This document shows positions 43,601 through 52,427 of a DNA stretch of 64,000 nt, one piece after another. Every line of letters begins with the position of its first letter. Positions within the stretch are counted from its first letter, which is position 1. Position numbers and translations under genes: made by a program. Source of the DNA: Nemania diffusa (Eukaryota; Ascomycota; Sordariomycetes; Xylariales; Xylariaceae); NCBI GenBank assembly GCA_038501195.1, contig JBBPUQ010000006.1, positions 1,550,001 to 1,614,000 of the forward strand, written 5' to 3'. The notes below the pieces were generated by a model, which searched no databases, was not told where the DNA came from, and saw only the letters and a program-made list of their open reading frames with translations.

Positions 43601-45334
43601 TCGGATCAAGCGCTTTGCACACCTGGCGACAGCAACAAGGAAATCGCGGATCCGAGCTTCTGTCCTCTTGAGAGTATCAAACGCCCTCATAAGCCAGCTC
43701 GTTTCTGTGACGGCTGCGATGAAGAAGTCTTGGGTTTGGATTACCACTGCCTCGACTGCCCTGACTGGGACTATTGCCCTAAGTGCTTCGAGAGCAAGCT
43801 CGCATCTCATCCCAAGCATGAGTTTCAGACTATCGTCCCAGAAGGGGATGATGACGATCTAGAGGTCAATAGCACTGAGGATGATGAACCTGACAGGCTC
43901 GCTCAAGCTGAGTGCTCAAGGTGCAAAGCGGACATAGTGTCGACCGACTTCTTCTACCAGGGTCCCACCTGTCCTCTGGATCATCGTGTCTGTCAGGTGT
44001 GCCAAAAGGACTCGAAGTCATGTTTAGAGTGTGCGAAGCCATGCCAGAGGCGCCAACTGATATGGTACGGAAAGAAACTGGGATCTAACATATGGATCGA
44101 CCCGAACCCTGACACTCAAGACTCCGCTCTCGTGAAAGCTCTGAAATCACAAGACGTTGATGCATTAGACAAGTTGGTTCATGATCAGACTCTCTTGAAA
44201 GCCGTCGATGCCGATGGGCGCACCCCACTCCATATCGCCGCTCATTTGAATCTAGATGTTGGTGCAAAATTCCTCATTATGCACGGAGCCGATCTAGACG
44301 CTGAAGACAACCTTGGTCGCACGCCCCTCTCTTATGCAGTCCTATCTAAGCACGAAGGTTTAGCTCTTTTGTTGCTCGGCAGAGGCGCTGATTGGGGCGT
44401 AGTGGACCACAGAGGCAACAACATCTTGCACTTAGCATGCTTCGCAGGGTGTGAGGAGGTGGTTAGAGTCACATTGGAGGCCTATGACGAAGAAATCGAG
44501 TCGGAACTCCAGTACATTGACGCGTTAGACGATGCTAACCGGACGCCCCTTTTTCGCTCCTGCGAAGTTGGAAATTTCAAGATCGCTAAACTCCTGCTCG
44601 CAGAGGGTGCAGATCCCAACGCGAGCGACGGCAACGAAGCTAGTCAGCTGGGAGAGCTCGCAAACTCCAACCATTCAGAAGCCGTTGTTTTCCTGCTCGA
44701 TCACGGGGCAGCCGTAGGCAGCCAAGACATTGTGTCTCGCACGGCACTATTGCGTGCGGCCACGGCTGATAATTTTGAACTCTGCGAGACCCTGATGAAG
44801 CGAGGCGCGGACCCTAACGCGACGGCGCGAGCGGGCGGACTAGGGCTCTTAGCTGCGGCAGCTTACGCCGGCGCGCTAAAGACAGTCGAGACTCTCCTCC
44901 AGGGAGGCGCTGAGATTGATGGTAAAGATAATAGGAAGCGCACCGCTTTACATAGGGCCGCCGAGAATAACAAAGTGGAAACGTGCCGTTGCCTATTGAA
45001 GCACGGCGCGAGGCTAGAGGCGCTTGATGACCTTGGGCGCACTCCTCTACATATGGCCACATTATCCGGGCACCTAGAAGTGTCTAAATTTCTGCTCGAG
45101 TTCGGTGCTGTTGCCGATGTTCGTACGAACGCTGGGAATACCGTCGTTTCACTTGCAGCGATGAATGGACATCTGGATATTGTTAAATATCTGCTTGTAA
45201 CAAGGAAAATGCCGGCCACGCCCCCTTCATATGTATGGGCGAGGAAGTGGAAGAATTTCTCTTTTAGTGATTCCGTCAACGCCCAACGCAAATCTGCAAT
45301 ACTGGCGCTTTTAAGGGCCCATAAGCACGTTTGA
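40620..45334 (+). CDS. Alpha/beta-hydrolase + ZZ zinc finger + ankyrin-repeat protein (hydrolase part possibly broken)
   Basis: Exons I can follow: ~40620..40943, 40994..41070, 41217..41365, ~41482.., ~41672..41906, 41963..42205, 42284..45334. Good branch sites (CTAAC) and GT-AG ends support the joins at 40944-40993, 41071-41216, 41907-41962 and 42206-42283. The N-terminal part has TWRVTEIPKGTTKEQLVHFF, then IIAITGLAGHSFGSWAY, ARILTYGYNTPLVG and PIIFIGHSLGC (GxSxG serine), then VRCIIFLAAPHRGMD, the serine-hydrolase module often fused to NLRs. A ~500-residue disordered Gln/Ser/Pro region follows. A ZZ-type zinc finger comes next (FCDGCDEEVLGLDYHCLDCP, DWDYCPKCFE), then a Cys-rich segment (CSRCKADI, CQVCQKDSKSCLECAKPC). 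About ten ankyrin repeats finish the protein (DGRTPLHIAAHLNL, NRTPLFRSCEVGNFKIAKLL). Neither an in-frame ATG start nor a continuous frame across 41365-41690 is found, so the gene may be a pseudogene or misassembled; the last 1017 codons are intact. Confidence 0.65.
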
Positions 45335-45870
45335 TGTCAGAACGAACGCATCTTTGAGATTAGAGAGGGGCTGTAGGAGGTAAATGATACTGTCTTTGGC
45401 TAGTCGCGTAAACAAACGTATACCAGGTTTCACCTCTCCCGCTTGCCTTTATTTTCCATGTCGAAAGATCGCTACTATTTCAACAATACTCCATTACCAT
45501 TAATTAACATATCTGAGCATGTTGTCAGCGCTGAAGTATCATCCAATAAACTGCTAACATGCTACCTGTTTATAACTCATTTTAGGAAACATTCACAACG
45601 TCCAGTCATATACATAAAATAAATTATAAAACAAGGAATGTTCACTAATGTCATTAAAAGTATAAGAAAAATTATGAAATTTTAGATTTTAAAAATTTTG
45701 TTTTATTAATAATGTTACTAAAAAAACAAATATAATATATAATATGTGATTGTACAAAGGTTATAGGTTTTACCATTTTCTGTGCCGCAAGCGGATTTGG
45801 TTTAGCGCAAACGCCGCTTTTGCTCAGGCTCGGCTCAGCCTGTCCTCAGTTAGCTACGACAGTCCTCACC
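45335..45870. other. AT-rich intergenic region
   Basis: About 540 bases; very A/T-rich around 45600-45760. Presumed terminator and promoter sequence; nothing else recognised. Confidence 0.4.
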
Positions 45871-46896
45871 ATGGCACTAGACCCCAACATACGACCAGTT
45901 ATTGACATATCTTCTCTGCCAGATATCTCTCGCGATGAGTATGAGTTTCACGATACATCCTTCTTTCAGTCCCAAGCTGGTAGGACGGTTCATCTGCCAT
46001 CACCTACCGAAGTTCTCCGAGAGCACCCAAATCTGAGTAATGGTGTTGCGATATATGAGGATTTGAACTTGGTGGTTAAATTCGATGATTTACGCTTTCT
46101 TCGTCGAGAAGAGGCACAAGCATTACGAGTTATTAGGCAAGCCTTTCCCGACGGCGAAGTACCAGTGCCAGAAGTGTTCGGCTGGAAAGTATGCGGCCAT
46201 CGTATGTTTCTATACATGAGCCTTATAGTTGGCAAGACGTTACGCGAGGCTTGGCCGCTTCTCACCAAACATGACAAAAGCGCAATATCCACTGAGCTCA
46301 GCCACATTGTGACAGCGCTTAGGCGGGTTTCCCCCGATCCTTCAGGCCCCTTCATCGGTACATTACTCCCCTTGCATGCCTTTGATTCTGTTTCGGCTGG
46401 ATTATTGCTGAGTAGGCATGACCGTACTGATTTGGGTCTTTCTAATCTAGGCTCTGTTAGTCGAGGACCGGTACAAGATCGATTCTTCCACTTCGACTAT
46501 GTGGAGGGGCCTTTCCTCACCATCAAGTCTTTTCAAGACTGGTTGTTGGCAGCCGCCACTCGCCAACAAGTCCGGCCTGGTGAGGAGGTAGTAGTCCTGG
46601 ATGGCCTGTATCGGGACTGGCTTCCTGACACTGGAAATATTTGTCTAACACATGGCGATCTCACCATAGACAATATCATCATATCGTCAGACGAGCATGG
46701 CGCTTATCACATTGCCGGCATCATAGACTGGGAGCAGGCGGGATGGTATCCTGAGTACTGGGAGTACTTTAAGCTGTATTATGGCGTCGAGATTGACCAC
46801 AAATGGCGGACTGAAGGTTGGGCAGACAAAGTCATGAAACCGTTCGAAGACGAGTTCACAGCTGTCGCAGAGTATTTTCTGTGGCGAAATCCATGA
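45871..46896 (+). CDS. APH-family (aminoglycoside phosphotransferase-like) kinase-fold protein
   Basis: A single exon of 341 residues from ATG in a CACCATGG context. The kinase-like core shows the catalytic loop LTHGDLTIDNIII (D263 base, N268 metal-binding) and the DFG-equivalent IIDWEQAGWYPEYWEY (D286). An N-lobe Lys is probably LVVKFDD. Fungi carry many of these proteins with unknown small-molecule or protein substrates; antibiotic resistance is not implied. There is no signal peptide or membrane segment. It is an isolated gene. The family call is secure and the substrate is unknown. Confidence 0.87.
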   Translation: MALDPNIRPVIDISSLPDISRDEYEFHDTSFFQSQAGRTVHLPSPTEVLREHPNLSNGVAIYEDLNLVVKFDDLRFLRREEAQALRVIRQAFPDGEVPVPEVFGWKVCGHRMFLYMSLIVGKTLREAWPLLTKHDKSAISTELSHIVTALRRVSPDPSGPFIGTLLPLHAFDSVSAGLLLSRHDRTDLGLSNLGSVSRGPVQDRFFHFDYVEGPFLTIKSFQDWLLAAATRQQVRPGEEVVVLDGLYRDWLPDTGNICLTHGDLTIDNIIISSDEHGAYHIAGIIDWEQAGWYPEYWEYFKLYYGVEIDHKWRTEGWADKVMKPFEDEFTAVAEYFLWRNP

Positions 46897-48064
46897 CCCT
46901 CTCTGGCGGTGATATTTAAGGGACCGTCAAATGGCTGTTGATAAGTAACGCCGGAAGCCGACGTGAATGTTACCTCAGCTAATACCAGCATCAATAAAAA
47001 GTTTGAAGTCAACGGCTCTGCTTCGGGAGATCACTAACCTTATAGTTCAAGTGGAAAGCTTCAACCCCATGAAATGTGGATTTTGTATGGTAGTAGGTGG
47101 TTAACCCCTCTTTACAAAGTGGGGTAAATTTGGTCCCTAGAGCCAAGCTTTATTATTGTTCAGCACCTGCCTAGGTACCTATGTGTAGGTACCTACTTCT
47201 TTCCCTGCAAGCTGTGAGTCACCCCTCACTCACCCAACCTATCTTTCGCACCTACTTTATAACATCAGTTCCCTAAAGTTGCGCCTTCAGCATATATAAT
47301 ACCACCTTAACGCGCATCCGGTTGCGCCATCGCATCCACATCCCCAGTCTAAAATGTTAAAAGTTCAAAAGTATCAAGCTTGAATTCTTTTATTTGATTA
47401 CTTCCTTGTCCTAGACTGCCTAAAATTTATATAACTACTCCACCTTATCGTCTACTTCTAGCAAGTTCTTACAAGGGTTCAAAAGTATTAATAAGCCTCC
47501 CAACCTTCCACTTTTCTCAAGCTTCACGATCCCACAGTCAATCCCATCATTTCAATTTACACAACCTTGACTCCTAACGCGGCACCTTGATTGCTTCTAT
47601 GGCTTGATAAAGACAACAGACAATACCTACAATTGTTGTTGTTGCTGCTGCTGTTGGCGCCTACACAACATCCATCTACAGGGTAGCGACAAGCCTCACT
47701 ACCTCGCACTTCCATTCACCGTGAATACTAGATATAACATTAATCTGATCCTCTCTTGCCCAAGCGCAAGGATTATCGACCGGACTTATTTAAAGTTAAT
47801 CCTTACATCAGTAGTCATTCTAGGCATAAGCTAGGTAGTACCTTGAGTACACCCATTGGGCCTTAATCACACAACAATCACCTCCTTCCTCAATTACCCA
47901 TCATATCTCGTCATCATAGATCCTTGACCTAGGGTTCATTCCTGTTTCCAACCCGCCATTGCGTGTGTTGTGCTACAGATTAATTAATAGCACATTCGTG
48001 CTTTTTATATCAATAATTACACACTGCCCTGTACACGCAACAACACTAGAGGGGTCCTACCACC
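46897..48064. other. Intergenic region and probable long leader of the SRA gene
   Basis: Contains palindromic motif copies near 47168-47196 (TAGGTACCTA type), a TTG/CTG run at 47630-47656 and C/A-rich DNA up to the ATG. No coding region with motif support. Confidence 0.45.
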
Positions 48065-49318
48065 ATGGATTCCACTACCACAGAGCCTATTATGAAATTA
48101 GAGCCCGGCGTTTCCGAGACTACAAACACAATGGATTCTTGTATTACAACAACAGATCCTATGGAGATAGAGCCTGCCTCCGAAACTGACAATATAGCTG
48201 ATTCTCCAATGGTGGGAGCAGCTAATAATGCAGATACTCAGGTTAACTTAGCTAAGACTGTTCGAGTCTTTAATATGGGGGGGAACTCGGTCCAAAGGAA
48301 AGAGCAAATGCAAAAGCAAGGACGAAGCATAGCTACGCTATGCCGAAATAGCGGGCGTGGAAAAGGGCCAGACGTTGATGACGAGATGAGACGACGGTTT
48401 GAGGATGCTCGTTTATATCTGGATTGGTTAGATACTAATGTGGACATGACACCACACATAAACTCTACCACCGGGGTCAAGAAGATTCTTGAGGAAATAG
48501 TTGATCCGAAAAACAAAGTTCCCGAAGAATTGGTTAATCAGGCCAAAGAGATGTTAAATAAATACGAGGCTGATAACTGGGGACAAGACAATATTGCCGA
48601 AGAAGAGGTTACTCCTCAGGCAGCCTTTAACGAAGCAACTGGCTTTGATGAGATCCAACTCCCACCAGACAATGACCCCATCTTTGGCGTAGGCGGGATT
48701 ATGTATGGTATTGTCGTAGATACAAGTGGCAGGCGGAAAGACTATCGCCTAAGGGCAGATATTCCACGCAAATCCGCCAAGGTTTACGGCCATAACGATA
48801 TCGCTCTCGGCACCTGGTTTCCCCTTCAAATAAACGCCCTTTTCTGGGGAGCGCACGGTGCTCGCATGGGAGGAATCGCGGGAAGTGTATTAACAGGAGC
48901 TTGGTCAATCGTTGTGGCTAGCACGTACGAAGATCTTGACACTGATAACGGGGAGATACTGTACTATTCGGGCTCGAATAGCCATGAAAACACGAATCCA
49001 CGCCAACCAGCGCCCGCCAGCCAAGGTACCAAGGCTCTCCTAGCTTCCATCAACACCCGTAACCCGGTTCGGGTTCTTCGATCTGGAGGTGCGTCCAACA
49101 CTCGGAACCAGAATCCCCACCTCCCCGTGTGTGGCCTACGCTACGACGGTCTATATCGTGTCATTCATTCCCGGCGACGCACGAACAGAAATGGCGGTCT
49201 CTACGACCAGTTCAAGCTCGAGCGACTACCAGGACAGACACCCCTTGCTGAGCTGGAACGCACATCTCCTACTACCCAGCAAGTTTTTGCTCATGACAAC
49301 CTTCGTCGAAGGAATTAA
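48065..49318 (+). CDS. SRA (YDG) domain protein, stand-alone
   Basis: A single exon of 417 residues, start context CACCATGG. Residues 1-~85 are Thr/Glu/Pro-rich and disordered. Residues ~86-175 form a charged helical region (RRRFEDARLYLDWLDTNVDM, LNKYEADNWGQD). The SRA/YDG domain spans ~204-395: PIFGVGGIMYGIVVD, VYGHNDIALGTWFP, WGAHGARMGGIAGS, LTGAWSIVVASTYED, ILYYSGS, and the signature CGLRYDGLYRV (YDG at 360-362). The SRA domains of UHRF1 and plant SUVH proteins bind DNA with modified cytosine by base flipping. Here no RING, PHD, Tudor or SET domain is attached, so the protein may be a pure reader or recruit partners through its N-terminal helices. It could take part in DNA-methylation-linked silencing or act on modified DNA; the role is inferred. 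Confidence 0.88.
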   Translation: MDSTTTEPIMKLEPGVSETTNTMDSCITTTDPMEIEPASETDNIADSPMVGAANNADTQVNLAKTVRVFNMGGNSVQRKEQMQKQGRSIATLCRNSGRGKGPDVDDEMRRRFEDARLYLDWLDTNVDMTPHINSTTGVKKILEEIVDPKNKVPEELVNQAKEMLNKYEADNWGQDNIAEEEVTPQAAFNEATGFDEIQLPPDNDPIFGVGGIMYGIVVDTSGRRKDYRLRADIPRKSAKVYGHNDIALGTWFPLQINALFWGAHGARMGGIAGSVLTGAWSIVVASTYEDLDTDNGEILYYSGSNSHENTNPRQPAPASQGTKALLASINTRNPVRVLRSGGASNTRNQNPHLPVCGLRYDGLYRVIHSRRRTNRNGGLYDQFKLERLPGQTPLAELERTSPTTQQVFAHDNLRRRN

Positions 49319-50228
49319 AGACTGAAATAGGTATGGGCTTGGTCTTCTGTTTGAAGGCGAGCTCTACACCAATATTAATCAATAACCATAAGCTCATCGT
49401 AGCCTGGAAACACTCCTCCTACACTGCGCTATATTTGAAACTCATTTTACGACACACTTAAATTGGACGCGAAGGCCTACTATACTACCCTATCATAGTT
49501 CAAACACTCTCGTATAGACGGAGGGCAATATGTCTCGAGGGCTAAGTTCCCAAGGCTGCTCGATACTCAATACAACTATACCTATGATAATGTTTCGGGT
49601 GTTCTTAGTGTGATGGGCAATAGCCTTCTTTCTTTAGTGCTCATTTTCTCTGAAGTCAAGTGAAGTCTCGGGGCATGCTTGTTGCTTGCGACTATATCGC
49701 CGAGATTCCTTTTAGTAATCAGATATTTCTTGTTACAACAAGGAGGGAAATAAACAAGGGGATTATAAATCGATCTAGCTTTTAGCTTAACGGAGAGAAG
49801 AGGGAATAGGGGAAATAGCCATTCAGTGGGCGTAAGAATGTACCGATCGGATATAATAGCTACCTAAATAGGACACTTTCGTTTATCACCGTTTATTTCC
49901 AAGTAAACCCATGTTGTAATGCAAGTCCGGTGCTCGAAAAGTCGTAAGAAAATATGGCATTCCATAATAAAGTTTAGCAAGCGCGGCCTAATTGTCTCCG
50001 GACGCCTTGCCCCCATTCGCGGATGTAAGGCCTTGAATCGCAAGGTCCGATGCCGAAGGTAGGATATAAACATGAAGCTATATAGACGCCATCATAGTAG
50101 AGATATGGCTACATCAAGAGTAACGCTCATACCTTGATAACTCATAGTCTAAGAAGATAATTTAACATATATATTCCTTTTGATTACATAGGATTCCTCC
50201 CATTCCTCACAGACATCAGCCCGCAGCA
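49319..50228. other. Intergenic, no supported gene
   Basis: About 900 bases. The minus frame at 49864-50073 has no motif. The right end is the promoter of the SDR gene. Confidence 0.4.
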
Positions 50229-51237
50229 ATGGCCAAATACAGCACCAAACTCGCCGGGAAGCACGTCGTCGTGATCGGCGGCTCCAGGGGCATCGGGCGC
50301 GGCGTGGTCGAGGCAGCCATCGAGTCGGGCGCCCGCGTGACGCTCGCCGCGTCCTCGCAGCAGAGCGCCGACGCCGCCGTCGCGTCCATCAAGGCGGCGT
50401 ACCCGGGCGCGCAGCTCGCGGGCATAGGCTGCGACCTGTCCCGCGCGGCGAGCGTGGAGCGGGACCTCGACGCGCTGCTCGCGCGCGCGGGCGAGATCGA
50501 CCACGTCGTCTTCACGGCCGCGGACCCCCTGACGATCGCCAAGCTCGAGGACGTCACGCCCGAGGCCGCGCTGGGGGCGGCGCACATGCGGTTCCTCGTG
50601 CCGCTGATGGTGGGCAAGGCCGTGAAGAAGCACCTTGCTGGCGCGAAGGGGAAGGATAGGAGCCTCATTCTTACGACGGGGTCTATTGCCTCGAAGCCGG
50701 CGCCGGAGTGGAATTTGATGTCATATTTCGCCGCGGGGCTGAAGGGATGTAAGTACTTACCTCGTCACCCTCCCCCCTTTTTCTCAGATCCCCGGCATGT
50801 TTTAAGGATCTCGTGGGTTTTCAAATTGGGCTATTCACCCTTTCTCATCTGATTTGCCTTCTCGTATTTATAATGCCCGCTTGCATTACAGCATTAATCC
50901 CCGCAACGCTCAGCACTTTTCTCTCCCCCAGAACACCCAAATCGTGATCAAGCAGCTAACTCGCTCTCCAGTAACGCGCAACCTCGCCCTAGACCTCTCC
51001 CCGATCCGCGTGAACGTCGTCGAGCCCGGGCTCGTCAACACCGGGCTGTGGGACGTGCCCGGCAAGAGCGCCGAGCAGCGCGGCGCCGAGATCCAGGCGT
51101 TTGCGGAGCAGATGCGCCTGCCCGTCGGCAAGGCCGCGGCTGTGGAGGAGATAGCCGAGGCATACATGTACCTCCTGCGCGACTCGAACGCGACCGGCGA
51201 GGTCGTGCAGACGCGGGGTGGGCAGCACCTAGTCTAG
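50229..51237 (+). CDS. Short-chain dehydrogenase/reductase (SDR) family protein with atypical active site
   Basis: Exons 50229..50748 and 50972..51237, giving 261 residues. The 223-nt intron has a GTAAGT donor and a GCTAACTC branch. Splicing joins AAGLKG to LTRNLALDLSPIRVNVVEP, a strongly conserved SDR junction. The NAD(P)-binding motif is VVVIGGSRGIGRG, a GGSRGIG variant of TGxxxGIG. SLILTTGSIAS carries the catalytic Ser. The usual YxxxK is not present: the region reads SYFAAGLKG, with Lys six residues after Tyr. NVVEPGLVNTGLWD matches the PG-motif strand. The variant active site is seen in a fungal SDR group whose members may be inactive or work differently. Very GC-rich first exon. Product and pathway unknown. 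Confidence 0.87.
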
Positions 51238-51591
51238 GAAGAGAGATAGTAAGCAGTATCGGATGAGGGTTGGTTTATGCTGTCCGGACGACCACGTGAC
51301 ATATAGAACAGAAGATTGTAATAGGGTTACAGCCCTTGTTTCATCAAAGAAGCCACCTAGGTAGTTACCTGCCTAGGCACCTATCTATTTTGTCTGAGAG
51401 TCTCACTTGGCGTAGTACAGCTTGTAGATAGCGCTTATCCCAGCCTATCATCCTAAACACAAGTTCCAAGCATGCTATCTTCCCATGTACCCGCAGTCTA
51501 ATTGAAGAAAAAAGTGATAGAAGAGAAATATATATATATATATATATATAATAATAAAAAAAGAATTTTTCTCTAGATGAGTGAGATCTGC
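51238..51591. other. Intergenic with TA-dinucleotide run
   Basis: Between the SDR gene and the tRNA. Holds a TAGGTA-type motif near 51358-51386 and the (TA)n run at 51528-51551. Confidence 0.45.
51528..51551. repeat. (TA)n microsatellite
   Basis: About twelve uninterrupted TA units just downstream of the tRNA 3' end (on the minus strand). Confidence 0.85.
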
Positions 51592-51689
51592 TGACAAGAG
51601 TGGGACTTGAACCCACGCGGATTGCTCCATGAGGAAATTGTGCTAAGGTGACCTTAACCTCACGCCATAACCAACTCGGCCATCTTGCC
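51592..51689 (-). tRNA. tRNA-Leu(AAG) with intron
   Basis: A 98-nt minus-strand gene that folds as a type II tRNA. The acceptor arm GGCAAGA pairs with TCTTGTC, followed by discriminator A. The D arm is GCC...GGC. The anticodon stem TGAGG/CCTCA carries the loop TTAAGG...T. The variable arm TGGAGCAATCCGC forms a GGA/TCC stem. The T arm is GTGGG-TTCAAGT-CCCAC. The anticodon AAG, long variable arm and A discriminator mean leucine. The anticodon loop is interrupted after position 37 by a ~16-nt intron whose CCTT can pair with AAGG over the anticodon, as is usual for eukaryotic tRNA-Leu introns. The TA microsatellite lies beyond the 3' end. Confidence 0.9.
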
Positions 51690-52427
51690 GCTGCGAATTC
51701 GATGAAGAGTGTAGTCTCTTATCGGCATACTAGTTCACATTCATTCAGTGGAACTCTGACCTGTCATTTGAATTCAGTAGTGTTTGTGTGTTGTGGGGCA
51801 TGCTGGTCCAAAAGACGTCATACATAGGTACCTACCTATAACTATTCTATCCGCATGCAAACAATTCCTGTGAACTGACGCCTACCCGGGTAGCAGATAT
51901 ATGTCTCGGGCTGAGAAAGCAATGTACTTAGGGATCAAATAGTGTGCTTAGAATTCGATAGCATATGCCGAGACATTTTATCTCATTGGACAAGGAACTA
52001 GTAGGTATTGAAGATGTTTCATATATTCGTTGTAATGATTTATACATACGTCAGACCGCTATGTTAGGCTGTTGTTGGTTGGTCAACAGGCCCATATTTT
52101 GGGATATTGAACCCGTTTGCCCAAGAATCCGTCCACATGGAATTCTCTAGCCACTATCTAATATCTCCGTTCCAAAGAGTGACCGACCCTCGCAATCGCC
52201 GAATACTAATAATAGTTGGTGTCTCCAGCCCAAAATGGAATATAAATTCATACCAAGTCACCGTGCCTTTCCATACACAGGCCAATAGGGTATTGTGAGT
52301 ATGAGACTAGATACTAGAGGTAGCGCCACTAAATCAGAACACAAAATAAAATCTGAGAAGTTGATGTGAATGCGGTCCACCTTGTGGAGATCTGACTGAC
52401 AAGTAGTTACTAATCAATATGATGAAT
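51690..52427. other. Intergenic, 3' side of the long disordered protein gene
   Basis: No supported gene. TAGGTACCTACC palindrome at about 51828-51842. The small frames around 51965-52298 lack motifs. Confidence 0.4.

Noticed and set aside
43690..45334. NACHT or NB-ARC domain in the hydrolase-ankyrin protein
   Set aside because: No P-loop GxxxxGKS/T or Walker B was found between the hydrolase and the ankyrin repeats.
45871..46896. Antibiotic-resistance gene call for the APH-like protein
   Set aside because: The family is large in fungi with unknown substrates; the motif alone does not indicate resistance.
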